A stretch of 64,000 nt of DNA from Mesocentrotus franciscanus. Lineage: Eukaryota; Echinodermata; Echinoidea; Camarodonta; Strongylocentrotidae. Each line of letters opens with the position of its first letter. Position 1 is the first letter of the stretch. Positions 20,901-29,151 of the stretch are shown piece after piece. The position numbers and the translations under genes are program-made. A model generated the notes under the pieces. It was not told where the DNA came from, did not search any database, and was given only the letters and a program-made list of their open reading frames with translations. The stretch covers positions 15,277,216 through 15,341,215 of the forward strand of contig CP137670.1 of NCBI GenBank assembly GCA_037976565.1, read 5' to 3'.

Positions 20901-23039
20901 CCTTTTGTTTCTTTTTGAAATTTGGTACTATATTATGTATGAGAGGAGTATCTTTTCTTTCTTCTTTAATTTACTCAAAGAAAAAAAACTGATGTGATTA
21001 AAAAAAGGTTTTGTTTACACATTGACAGGCATTGGAAATTGCATGCTAACGATATCTTCAACACTCGCCTTGGACCAACTTGAAAGCAACCAGAACTTTA
21101 ACTTATTGTATGGTGTGGGTATGAGCGGGTTCGGCTTTGGCATGGTTCTTCTACCAATCCTGGCTGATGTCTTAGGTCAAGCTTACGGTTGGAGAGGTGG
21201 TGTTCTTATCCTAGGCGGCCTAATGGCAAACCTAGTCCCTTGCGCCATGACCATTCAAGTAGAACCAGTATTTGGTCAGGACCGAACAACGGATCATCGT
21301 GCAAACATTGATAACTTCGAGGAAAGTGGTCCATCTGAAGAAAGATTCTGCAACGATTGCCCTACCGAGGAGGAAGAAACAACACCGTTATGCCTCGAAA
21401 GCAGTTTTAGTACAAACTCATATTATCAACATGAGCATCAATTGCTGGATGATGACCCGTCAATGAAATCTAAGGCAGTCGACCAGATCCTGAAGAAATC
21501 TCAAGAACAAGACCCGAGTTTCAGGCCGGTCCTTGATAGAATACGTGATAGTATACGCCGGTCCGATTTCTACAGGGACCCAATTTTTAACGTCATGTTT
21601 GTATGTGCTTTCATGTTCGGTGTGCTCTACTGTGGCTGGCATGCTTTTCTGGTGCCCCATGCCATTCAGAGAGGGTACTCCGTCAGTGCTACCATCTTGA
21701 TGACTTTCTTTGCCTCGGTAGGAAATTTTCTCGGAAGACTCTTGGCAGGCGCCCTCTCTGACCGCTTAGCAAACCCCATCAGTCTGTACCTTGTTGCTGC
21801 CTTGCTGAATGCATGTGCCATTCTGTGCGATGCGTTCCTTCACCAGTACTATGTTATGTTAGTAACGGCGTGTGTATCTGCTATCAGCATCGCTGGGATG
21901 TCTGTGCTAGGACCGCTGGCAGTGAGGAAAAGAGCATCTCCTGCAAACTTCGACGTTGCATATGCAGTCAGTGACCAATTCTTCGGCTTTGGAACCTTCC
22001 TTGGAGGCTACCTATCAGGTAAGAATTTCTCAAGAATAGGGGTATCTAATTAGTATTCGATTTATAATCTATTGTGTGGTTGTGATATGTGTTATCAAAA
22101 TAATTAGGGTTATATCACACAATTGGACTTGGCTAGCTTTGAGGACACTACGGAATTGTGTCATCGAATGAAGAAAAACCCTGCTTCATACCGGAATTCG
22201 ATGGGTGATAGAGCTGCAGAATAAGCCAATACTATCACTTTCCCTAATCCTTTACCATGGATATAAACGATTTGGTGACAAAGCGGATGAGGGGAGGGAT
22301 TATAAAGTTACTACTTTCATTTCGTCGTTTCGTCCTTCGGGAATTCTACTGGCCTTCCGTTTTTACCGACACCCTCTATCATGCCTCCCGGAATATAACT
22401 TTTTTTTTTAAATCTCGAGTTTTTGTTAAAGTCATGGATGTTCGGCACCGTCTTGGATTAGTTTTTGTTATAGATTTTCATTTATACCAGTCTGACTCAT
22501 CGGACTTATCACTGTGCAGTTTGTATGGCCTATACAAATATATTAATCCATGCCGTTATAGGTTATGAAGTGATAGAATGTTTTTATTCGTAAAGCATAA
22601 CACTATGAATATTACTTTGTCTAAAACATATTCGTTCATATGAACTTTCTCAATGACAAATTTAGTTTATGGCCAAAGGAGTCTTCGTGGATCTAATTAC
22701 CCCTTTCTTGCCTATTGGTCTAAATTCTTTTCGAATTTCACAATAATTTCACCAATAATCAACGGCGATATAAAGTTCAGATTTAATCCAAGTAAATGAT
22801 AATTGTGTTCACTGTGATAAAAAAAGAAAGGTTAAAGATATGTCCTAAAGATATTCAATATTTCGTGTAACTAAAACATCACTTACCTGTTTCTTCTTGT
22901 TTCTCTTTGATACGCAGGTGTTGTCGCGGGAATCTTCTCATCCTATAATGCCACTTTCAAATTTCTAGCTGCTGTAGACCTCTTGGTTTTTTCACTGATG
23001 CTCCCGGTTTTACTGATAAAGAAACCCCTTAACATTTGA
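2757..23039 (+). CDS. SLC16-like monocarboxylate transporter (MFS), four coding exons
   Basis: Predicted multi-spanning membrane carrier of the SLC16/MCT group of the major facilitator superfamily, which moves monocarboxylates and related small solutes; the substrate cannot be told here. Coding exons are 2757-2964, 19815-19958, 21029-22018 and 22918-23039, totalling 1464 nt or 487 residues, the usual MCT length. Splice phases agree at all three junctions. Conserved points are GTVKSMGIF in TM1 (exon 1), YGWRGG before TM6, a hydrophilic acidic TM6-TM7 loop at about residues 196-303, and GRLLAGALSDR at about 353-363 in TM8-TM9. Intron positions match those known in vertebrate SLC16 genes. An in-frame TAG lies just upstream of the start ATG, which has A at -3 and G at +4. 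The usual N-terminal DGGWGW-type signature is not recognisable, so the true N-terminus may differ. Intron 1 is 16.8 kb and packed with transposons. Confidence 0.85.
3843..7608 (-). pseudogene. LINE ORF2 (AP endonuclease, reverse transcriptase, RNase H), frameshifted
   Basis: Readable in five segments (7608-6964, 6836-6456, 6588-5722, 5674-5246, 5249-3843) in different frames. Endonuclease: LSILHWNAQGLL, CIQETWF, MGDFNAHNVLW and, after a disrupted stretch, GSDHFPISL. Reverse transcriptase: PGQDNIPYEVY, YRPIALTSC, FLDIEKAYD, GLPQGSILSPLLFN and an intact YADD box. RNase H: YTDGSK, SYRAELAAI, FSDCLSAL and WIPGHCGIVGNEKADFYA, all four acidic catalytic positions present. The C-terminus ends with a Cys/His region (CDNCPTIETVRHFLIECP). 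The motifs are well kept despite the breaks, so the copy is fairly young. Confidence 0.85.
7961..8956 (-). CDS. LINE ORF1, Gag-like nucleic-acid-binding protein
   Basis: 331 codons, ATG to stop, unbroken. Residues 1-70 look disordered (Ser/Asn-rich), and about 73-235 is a Gag-like region. Three zinc knuckles follow at about 238-251 (C-x2-C-x4-H-x4-C), 257-269 and 277-291, and the tail is basic. This is the ORF1 layout of I- and Jockey-type LINEs, where the product coats element RNA. It is the only intact frame of the element. A gap of about 350 bp separates it from the first readable ORF2 segment. Confidence 0.8.
   Translation of the reverse strand: MAAPASEPERSMMGEDEMEFQTVQYRKRAENPAKMQCGRSSTNIENLKPNSQASESSSSNTTFHTTSPNPNPKGFNIFITPIDRKKSLNNVNPIQIAKAIREVCVNPVEYIKTANTGLLIKCKNTKQVKAISEINKIGSVDVKVSEGVNGAKGVIYDIPLEMKEEEILNELQTQNVIGVKRMVIRVRTGETTEGNPQSSQIPMRCVILTFSKNTIPSEVHLCFQIKRVKQYVPPVIRCYQCQRFGHNASQCRSKKRCVRCGENHSFEECKQKENRKCVNCGENHSAAYSGCAQAKKAKQVQQIRITKGLTYAEASQSWQQQQKKEPNPQPI
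9247..9730 (+). repeat. Foldback element, left inverted arm
   Basis: The outer part (9278-9470) has three complete 63-bp tandem units, each containing TTGACGTATACC and TTACGTCCAAGACGTGAAAA, plus the start of a fourth. The inner part (about 9520-9710) has nested inverted repeats built on GCAGACGTGAATATT and GACGCAGATTTT, including a pair of near-28-nt arms separated by about 10 nt. Against the right arm it lacks about 11 bp near 9260. Confidence 0.9.
9731..11045. other. Foldback interior, no gene recognised
   Basis: AT-rich DNA with palindromic AGATCT/CTAGA words around 10440-10470. A first THAP exon (with the leading Cys pair) would be expected upstream of 11046 but was not recognised here. 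Confidence 0.4.
11046..11241 (+). pseudogene. THAP domain exon with internal stop
   Basis: After acceptor 'tctatcaatttccag', the plus strand reads FPKAGPALLKEWLVKMRRDK, then WTPSQ, a TAG stop, then VCSDHFEAECF, LRQGAIPTIF and FPDHLQK, followed by donor 'gtaaac'. This is the second part of a THAP zinc-finger DNA-binding domain (the CSxHF and AVPTIF-type signatures); the leading Cys pair would be in an earlier exon. THAP domains occur in host proteins and in P-element-type transposases. The stop codon and its location inside a foldback element argue for a captured or decayed gene. Confidence 0.75.
11971..12064 (+). pseudogene. Probable following exon of the THAP gene, cut by a repeat
   Basis: After a pyrimidine-rich acceptor 'tttgtcccttatag', the sequence reads TVKKRKPPKPRSSEDMTSLP and STSTTPPLLMA, a basic then Ser/Thr/Pro-rich linker typical of the region after a THAP domain. 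It runs straight into a hAT-like repeat end at 12065, so the exon appears truncated by an insertion. Confidence 0.5.
12065..12300 (+). mobile_element. hAT-like repeat fragment with internal direct repeat
   Basis: Starts CAGGGGCGGATCTAG. The segment 'ggggttgacccaatgacgat' (12094 onward) recurs at about 12250, followed by 'gcgga' both times, about 155 bp apart. The right end is not identified, so the end is approximate. Confidence 0.4.
12301..14009. other. Foldback interior, non-coding
   Basis: AT-rich sequence of about 1.7 kb without a recognisable gene. The open frame 13291-13530 (minus) shows no domain. No transposase catalytic motif was recognised, so the element appears non-autonomous. 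Confidence 0.4.
14010..14347 (+). repeat. Purine-rich (GA)n tract with internal minisatellite
   Basis: About 340 bp of almost pure purine with repeated 'gattgggagaaag' units (for example near 14073, 14148 and 14187). The long open frames on both strands here are translation artefacts of the repeat. Confidence 0.9.
14610..15104 (-). repeat. Foldback element, right inverted arm
   Basis: Reverse complement of the left arm, with the same palindromic inner block (14630-14815) and three to four 63-bp units (about 14860-15065). The outer end 'aggagccaccatact' matches the left end 'agtatggtggct' type sequence, with a few changes. The two arms differ by scattered substitutions, so they have not recently been homogenised. 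Confidence 0.9.
15105..15635. other. Intron 1 stretch without recognisable feature
   Basis: AT-rich. The C-terminal part of the 172-codon minus frame beginning at 15336 is the foldback 63-bp repeat; its N-terminal part has no recognised domain. A T-run with 'cttcttctt' is at about 15367-15390. Confidence 0.4.
15636..16108. mobile_element. Degenerate copy of the CTCAGTGAGATAGG-ended repeat family
   Basis: The right end reads CGCCGCTCAGTGAGATAGGG at 16082-16101, matching the inverted terminal repeats of the MITE at 32788-33051. The interior has many short repeats of the type 'gcaaacagtcgtaagcgttt', as in that MITE. The left end has no matching terminal repeat, so this copy is truncated or much diverged. 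Confidence 0.6.
16150..16660. repeat. GC-rich, CpG-rich repeat-like block
   Basis: About 500 bp clearly richer in G+C than its surroundings, full of GGCCGGG, CCGGCCG and GTACGG words and short inverted repeats. Weakly matching ends ('tcacatattctgcgg' on the left, 'cacatatacactccgg' on the right strand) hint at a terminal-inverted-repeat element. Small open frames here show no domain. Confidence 0.45.
16797..17040 (-). pseudogene. CR1/L2-like LINE reverse transcriptase C-terminal fragment
   Basis: The minus strand reads HALIMSHVDYCN, then LLYGLPKKELHRIQRILNTA and ARLIV, followed after a frameshift by KLHWLP-type sequence. This is the hallmark post-catalytic region of CR1/L2 reverse transcriptases (YCNSLLYGLP...NAAARLI). 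It contains stops and is only about 80 codons long. Confidence 0.7.
17408..18127. mobile_element. Foldback-type MITE, copy 1
   Basis: The ends are inverted: TTAAAGGAGAACTAATCACA at 17408 and the reverse complement of 'tggttagttctcctttaa' at the right. The interior is also self-complementary, with 'gccattttctt...gacgta' words on both sides of the centre. About 720 bp, with no coding capacity. An inverted relative is at 18741-19492. Confidence 0.65.
18741..19492. mobile_element. Foldback-type MITE, copy 2 (inverted relative to copy 1)
   Basis: Ends TTTAAAGGAAACCTCACCCA and its inverted form near 19470-19492. Most blocks of copy 1 recur here in reverse order, for example 'ggcgcagccatgtt' against 'ggctgcgcccatgt', and 'ttctggcaattg' against 'ccaattgccagaa'. 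The two copies therefore form a large inverted repeat around a 0.6 kb spacer. Confidence 0.65.
19534..19663. mobile_element. 130-bp MITE with 11-bp perfect terminal inverted repeats
   Basis: AATAGACCGGT at the left and ACCGGTCTATT at the right. The interior word 'gcaagctttcaggttgtcaa' recurs, changed, in the repeat at about 32080-32200. It sits about 150 bp before exon 2 of the transporter gene. Confidence 0.6.
19815..19958 (+). CDS. SLC16-like gene, coding exon 2
   Basis: 144 nt between acceptor 'gtctgacatag' and donor 'gtaaga'. It encodes PLIVALYRVRSIRRVMLISG and the following TM helix, the equivalent of the TM2-TM3/TM4 exon in MCTs. It starts with the last two bases of a split codon (G plus CT, Ala), which fits exon 1. 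Confidence 0.85.
19959..21028 (+). other. Intron 2 of the SLC16-like gene
   Basis: GT-AG intron of 1070 bp. It holds a G-rich potential quadruplex at 20777-20836 and triple 'gcactt' words near 20690-20701. The 120-codon minus frame at 20120-20482 shows no recognisable domain and is probably chance. Confidence 0.7.
20777..20836 (+). repeat. G-rich duplicated unit, potential G-quadruplex
   Basis: Two near-identical tandem units of about 27 bp of the type GGGGGCGGGGGAGGGTGGGG followed by 'gat'. Together they give more than eight G-runs of three or more on the sense strand of the intron, enough for one or two quadruplexes in DNA or pre-mRNA. Confidence 0.8.
21029..22018 (+). CDS. SLC16-like gene, coding exon 3 (large)
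   Basis: 990 nt after acceptor 'cacattgacag', ending before donor 'gtaagaat'. It carries the G of the split codon through GIGNCMLT, the YGWRGG motif, the TM6 region, the acidic cytoplasmic loop and TM7 to about TM11, ending FGTFLGGYLSG. One uninterrupted frame with coding-like composition. The loop is rich in E, D, S and T and could be phosphorylated. Confidence 0.9.
22918..23039 (+). CDS. SLC16-like gene, terminal coding exon 4
   Basis: Follows acceptor 'gatacgcag'. It encodes GVVAGIFSSYNATFKFLAAV and a final hydrophobic helix LLVFSLMLPVLLI, then KKPLNI and TGA. The C-terminus is short compared with MCTs that carry long cytoplasmic tails. A LINE 3'-end fragment begins within about 40 bp of the stop codon and may supply the 3' UTR. 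Confidence 0.85.
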
Positions 23040-23069
23040 TAATAGTAAGACTAGGATAGTAAAGGGCAT

Positions 23070-23330
23070 TGATAATGTCCACCACACAATCTATTCGTAA
23101 CCTGTCATCTGTCAATGAACTTAAAACCGCTCTCAAGACATACTTGTTCAATGTCTGATGTCGCATACTGTTAAGTGGTCGCATACTGCTAAGCATTAAG
23201 TGTAGTGTATCATATGATTTCATTTTCAATGTTTGTACTCATGTTCATGTTGATGTGACTATTTATACTCTATTTTTACTACTGCGCCATGAGGATAGAT
23301 ATATGTGATGGATACCGGCGCATTATGAGT
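23070..23330 (+). pseudogene. CR1/L2-like LINE 3'-end fragment
   Basis: Reads SIRNLSSVNELKTALKTYLF then NV and a stop, the typical last residues of CR1/L2-type reverse transcriptase ORFs (...FKxxLKTYLF). It is followed by a tail with 'ggataccggcgcattatgag'. It begins directly after the transporter stop codon at 23039 and is in the same orientation. Confidence 0.6.
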
Positions 23331-23914
23331 GTTCTTACTAAACGGATTCAAGAATGTAGCAAATAAGAAGTGTCGAAATGGATCACATGTGCGTGCATTA
23401 ATTTATACCATATTCACGGGGAGTGCATTTTGGTGACAACCGTCGTATTTCGACTTTATACTCATATCAAGAACCATCTTATAAGACAAATAAGACATAT
23501 TTTTAGCTCGTGCACTAGTGATATACATTGCACTTAGTAAATTCACAATGAGACGGACAATGAACTCGACAAGTTTGTTTTGTTTGTTTTGTTTTTATTT
23601 CTGCGTTTTCAAAATAAAACATAATCATATATATAAAGGTACAATTATTTCTTCATTATACATAATTATAATTTTTTAAGTACATTAAATAAGATGCATA
23701 CAAACACAAATATTTATCAATGAAAAAAGATAAATTACAAAAAACGCAGGAGACCGCCATCATGAGCGGTACGGCTTTAAGTCGATGGCGGCCTCGAGAG
23801 AATTAGCGGCATAAATCTTAAATTGTATAATTGTACACGCGAAATTGATCAAGTGGGTGCAGTGAATGTGCAAGTGCGGATGGGGTTCTGGTACGTAATG
23901 TTTATAATCCAATA

Positions 23915-24687
23915 GGGTAGCGCACCCGGTATTCGGTCACTTAAGGGAAAATCGCTCATATTTTGAATTCGTACCTCCTTTATTTGGCAATCTACCCATC
24001 AAAAGAAAAGAAAATTAGTCCTCTAACAGAATTTTAAAGTCACTTGAAATATAGAATTATGCTAAGCAAAATATTACCGAGAGAAGGAGCAGTTTTCTGC
24101 CCAGTATTCGGTCGCGCCGCCTAGAATTCGGTCACGCAATTTTAGCGTGGTATCTCCGTTGACAAGGAGCGAAGCGTATTTGCGCACTATTTTCACACAA
24201 TTGCGCCACAAAGCACTGAATGTCAGTGCGTTGACCGAATACTGGACGAGCGCTATCGCATGGCAAGGGTAATGTATAAATACCTCTTGCACGGCGAAAA
24301 GTGCGTCATTTGCAAATTCGCTGCGATGGAGCAAACACGGAAGAGGTCCTCTTCACACACATACTAAATTCATTGCACCAGCACACGTAGTTGTTTCACA
24401 ATAGGCTTCTACATATGGCTATGCATGTTATCGCATGTGCTAACAGAACCCGGAAGTGCATAAAGTTGTGCGACACTCACCAATTTTGAGTTAATTTTGA
24501 GATCTTTCCGGGGCCCTATACCTGATTTAATTTTGAGAGTTAGGATAAGTTGTTCAACTGCCTGATTTGTGCAAGTTTCGTGGCTCATAAATTATTTTTG
24601 AGTTTGTTACAGCTGTTGAAACGGCTGTTCTCATCTTCCTGGTCTGACCGAATACTGGATATTGACCGAATACCGGGCGCGTTACCC
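23915..24687. mobile_element. 773-bp inverted-repeat element with TA flanks
   Basis: Left end GGGTAGCGCACCCGGTATTC and right end (inverted) GGGTAACGCGCCCGGTATTC, both followed by GGTCA, are flanked on both sides by TA. The word 'gaccgaatactgg', or its complement, recurs several times subterminally (about 24097-24135, 24230-24245, 24645-24675). TA flanks suggest a Tc1/mariner-like MITE. No transposase. Confidence 0.75.
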
Positions 24688-25038
24688 TACTAGTGTGTTT
24701 TAAGAATTAATAAATTAAAAAAAATTATTCAAATTCAGAGAAGAAGTTTAATGAGAAACGATTCTGTATGATGATATAGTGTGACGTTTTAGTGTCGCTT
24801 TAAAAGAATAAAGGGTCGAGCATGATTTAATTATTTTAGATAAATTGTTCCATAAATCGGGGCCATGATTGATTTATGTGTAATCAACAATCTGGGGTTA
24901 GTTAAATGAAAATTCTCAGAAATACGAGTTGGATAAGAATGAATTGTAATATTATGAACAAAAAAATTATCGAATGAAGGTGGCAGTTGCTTATTCATGT
25001 ATTTGAACATAAAAATTGCAACTTGGAGAGTATGTAAG

Positions 25039-26091
25039 TCAGTGACTTTTAAGGTTTTTAACTTTAGAAATAATGGGTCTGTATGGGCTAAAAAAAAAAG
25101 ATCCAGTACAAATACGCAGGGCCCTTTTTTGTAATAAAAGAATCGAATTAAGTTTGGTTACACCACAATGTGTCCAAACAATATAACAGTATGTTAAATA
25201 TGGAAGTACTAGTGTGTTATACAATGAAAAATAACGTAGTATGGGGCAAAAGACATTTTAACTTATTTATGATTCCAACACTTTTGGATATACACATAGA
25301 TACATAATGTAAGTGATCATTCCATGTTAAAGTTTCATCAATAAATACTCCCAAAAATTTTGATGTCTTTTTTTGTTCGATTGGCATATTATCAATTTTA
25401 ATATTAATGCGGAAATTAGTTAAATGAGAACTATAGTGTTTAAAGTGTTTAAAGTGCATAAATTGTGTTTTTCTTATGTTTAATGAGAGCTTATCACACT
25501 TAAACCAGTTCGAAACTTTGCATAATTCACAATTTAAAACATTCACTAATGATTCTAATTTCGTATGAGAGCAAAAAATATTTGTGTTATCTGCAAAAAG
25601 AATAAATGACAATAAAGAAGATGTGTTGGATAAATCATTAATGTATAAAAGAAATAAAAGTGGGCCTAAAATGGAGCCTTGGGGAACACCACAATTAACG
25701 GAAAGGAAATCCGAATTAAGACAGTTAAAATTAACATATTGTTTTCTATTTGTTAAATCATCCTTAAGATATGAAAGGACTTGGCCCCGAATACCATAAA
25801 AAGAGAGTTTTTTTAGTAAAATATGATCGAGCGTATCAAACGCTTTACTAATTATAAGATCTAAAAAATACCAATCACGTGTTCTTTATTTGCTATGGCA
25901 TTAGTAATCTTATCATAAATTTGTACTAAGGCCAAGTCAGTGGAGTGATTTTTCCTAAAACCATATTGATTTAGATTTAATATTTGGTGAGTATTTAAAA
26001 AATCGAGTAACCTATTATATACAATTTTCTCTAAAACTTTAGATAAACTAGGAAGAACAGATATTGGACAATAATTACTAATTTCATGCAA
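25039..26091 (-). pseudogene. LINE reverse transcriptase remnant
   Basis: Segments: YCPISVLPSLSKVLEKIVYN, LNQYGFRKNHSTDLAL, then FILFADNTN where the catalytic FADD box reads FADN, SKFLGVFIDETLTWNDH and LPYLTYCYIVW. The changed catalytic Asp plus frameshifts show that the copy is inactive. Confidence 0.8.
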
Positions 26092-26602
26092 TCATCTTTT
26101 TTAAAGATCGGAATTACCTTCGCTATCTTAAGTAAATCTGGAAAACACCTTGCAATAAAGGCTGATTAATAATATGGGTTAGTGGATTTGCGATAATATA
26201 TATTATTTGTTTTAAAAGTGATGTACTAATTCTATCACAACCTTGAGCTTTGGACATGCTTAATGCTTTAGTAACGCTAATAATTTCATTAGGGTTTGTG
26301 GGACTTAAAAAAAGTGATTGTTGGATTGGATCTGGTAAAAGTCAACATAATGAATGGTAGGACTATCAATTTTACTTGCAAGTTGGGGCCAAATATTAGT
26401 GGAAAATGAATTAAAATAATTAGCATAATTATTAGATTCCTCAATTATAACATTATTTAAGGTAAGCTCATCTTTTGGTAAAGGGTCTATTTTTCCCCCA
26501 TAATTTCTTTAATAACTTTACAAGTAGCATAAGTGTTACAACTAGCCCTCTTTAATTTATTTGAAAAGTGTAGCTTCCGGGATATTCGAATTAATTTCGT
26601 TA

Positions 26603-27709
26603 ATTGTATCCCCCGGCAGTATGCCGGTGGGGTACTTTGCATAGTGCACTTTGCATAGTGCCACGTCCGCCGCCACGTCATATTCTTGTGTGCGCTCTAA
26701 CTGCCACATTCCTTGACGGATTTCTTTCAAATTTTGTATGGAGGTGTATCTTGGTATAATCTACACACCTATAACTTTTGGTGATGCTGCCCTCAGTGTT
26801 CCGTCTTCTATATGGTAAAAGGCCATATTTTTGTGGATGGTTTGTGTGCGCTTTATAGGCCACATTTCTCAAGGGATTTTGTTCAAATTTTGAACGAAGG
26901 TGTATCTTGGTACGATCTACAAGCCTATAGATTTTGCTGATGCTGCCTCCAGTGTTCCGTCTTTTATAGGGTCACAGGTCATAGTTTGATAGATATATTT
27001 TGTGCACTCTAGTGTGTGGTCTAACTGCATCATTTCTTAACAGATTTCTTTCAAATTGAGTATGGAAGTGCATGTTGGTAAAAACTACGCACCTATAGTT
27101 TTTGGTGATGCTGCCACGGGTGTCCCGTGTTTTATAGGGTCAAAGGTCATATTTTGGTGGGTGTCTAGTGTGCACTATGCAGGTCATATTTCATGACGGA
27201 TTTCTTTCAAAATTTGAAAGGAGATTATCTTGGTACAATCTACACATCTACACTTTTGGGCGATGCTGCCCTCATTGTTCCCTCTTTTATATGGTCAAAG
27301 GTCATATGTATTTTATGCGCTCTAACTGCCACATTTCTTGTCGGATTTCTTTCAAATGTTGTATGGAGTGTGTCTTAGTACAATCGGTACACATCTTTAG
27401 TTTTTGGTGATGCTGCCACCTGTGTTCCGTCTGTTATAGGGTCAAAGGTCGTATTTTGGTGGCTGTCTTTTGTGCGCTCTAACTGCCACATTTCTTAAAA
27501 GATTTCTTTCAAATTTTCTACAGAGATGCATTATACTCTAATCTACACACATATTGGTTTGGTGATGCTGCTCCTATCCTAGTCTTGACAATAGTCCGAG
27601 CCACTAGTGGTGATCTCTACGTCATCCTTTTGTTTCAGGGAGGGGAGGGATCTTTGTCCCTTCTTCGAACATATAAGGATGACACAAAATCGCTGCCACT
27701 GCCGGGGGA
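26603..27709. mobile_element. Inverted-repeat element filled with ~155-bp tandem repeats
   Basis: TIR word GTATCCCCCGGCAGT at 26607-26621 recurs inverted at about 27698-27712. The interior is about six tandem units (starting near 26690, 26847, 27015, 27168, 27312 and 27468), each with 'gctctaactgccacatttct', 'gatttctttcaaa' and 'ggtgatgctgcc'. It splits the LINE copy: LINE linker codons resume on both sides. The exact target duplication was not resolved, and about 45 bp of unexplained sequence follows the right TIR. Confidence 0.75.
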
Positions 27710-27954
27710 TACATTCGCATTGCGCGGCAATACAGATTGCGATATTTCTTGTTTGTTACGGTATTATTTATAAGTTGTTAAATTTACATCAGTTTTGTTA
27801 CGTATATATGTCTTATACATGCGATTTCTAGTTTGTATTGATTTTAGTATACCTTTCGTTATCCAAGGGTAATTTGGTTTATTATTTTTAAGTTTGACTT
27901 TTGCTAAAGGATTATTTCTATCATAATAATTTTGTAATTTATTACTAAAATTTT

Positions 27955-28680
27955 TTAGGCAATATTTACATCGTGTACATTATATACGTCCACCCATTCC
28001 TCTATAGCTAAATTCTGCTTTAATTTAATATTATGAGGGGTTTCTTTTCGATACATAATATTATTAAGTGGTTTCAATTGGGAAATTTCATGTTCACATT
28101 TTACAAAAATAGGTAAATGGTCAGAAACATCTGAGCATAATAATCCTCCAATTATTTTTTTAGTAAATGCATTAGAAAAAATATTATCAATAAGCGTTGA
28201 GGAGTGTACATTAATTCTAGTGGGCATACTAATGTATGAACAAAATCCATATGAATGCATCAAATGAATAAACCTGTCAGAATTTCTATTTTTATGGGGT
28301 AAAGAAAGAAAATTTATATTAAAATCACCAAGAAAATAAACGTGTTTATTTTGCTCAGATATTTTATGAAGACATGATTCAAAATGATTATAGAATAAAT
28401 CAAAATTACTGTCAGGGGGTCTATAAATCAAACCAATAACACAATTTTTTCAATTTATAAATATCAATTTCAATAAATAATACTTCTGTCTGTTCAAATT
28501 CAATATCATAACGGGCTCTAAATTTCAAATCATCAGCAATATAAAATGCTACCCGCCGCCTCTCCTTCCTTCACGATCAGCCCTTATTAATGTATAATTA
28601 GGTAAATTATATAACTGGGGGAGTCATGATGTAACCAATTTTCACTTAATACACCAATTACAGAAAATTAAAATTATATA
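27955..28680 (-). pseudogene. LINE endonuclease domain remnant
   Basis: Segments read FYIADDLKFRARYDIEFEQT, then IYRPPDSNFDLFYNHF, FLGDFNINFL, ISMPTRINVHSSTLIDNIFS and SDVSDHLPIF. These are the conserved blocks of an AP-like endonuclease (YRPP, GDFN, TR, DNIF, SDHLPI). At least one frameshift occurs near 28440 and another upstream. Confidence 0.75.
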
Positions 28681-29151
28681 AAGACTGAAGGAGATTTTCA
28701 AAATATTCAAAATTTCTATTTAAACTTCTAGAGTTAATGTGTAATAAGGAGATGATATCCAAATTATCTTTAAATGTATCCTTAAATTCTAACGGTGTAC
28801 AATATTAACTTTCATTTACAGAATCATTAAATGTATTATCAAATGATGTTGGGAAAGGTAAGTTAGAAGCTATCGTCTCCATTAATCAAGGGGGTAAAGG
28901 TTATATTCATGTTGGTGAGTGCATGTGCACGTGCGTGCGTGTGAATTACATTGCTTAGGTGCTGGTGCATACAAAATACAAATATTCAAAGCCTTAACCA
29001 ATACTTCGACACCCATCATAGCAAAATCGAGTGCCAAAGCGCATAAGTGGCTCTCAGCCAACGCCCAATAAAAAAAACTCACACCAATCAAATCTATTAT
29101 GACTTTTGGCTTGATGAATTGAAACAATACGTTATAACTGTGTTTCCAGTC

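Larger units (their letters stand above)
24700..28800 (-). mobile_element. CR1/L2-like LINE copy, degenerate and interrupted
   Basis: Endonuclease remains are at about 28680-27955, linker sequence at about 27950-27760 and 26600-26487, and reverse transcriptase remains at 26091-25039. An unrelated inverted-repeat element sits in between (about 26603-27709). The 3' tail runs to about 24710. There is no RNase H. The RT style (YLTYCYIVW, LGVFIDETLTWNDH) places it in the CR1/L2/Rex-type lineage. Frameshifts and stops throughout. Confidence 0.75.

Noticed and set aside
26690..27575. CRISPR-like array
   Set aside because: Regular repeats of about 155 bp without short conserved repeat plus unique spacers, in an animal genome; it is a tandem array in a transposon.
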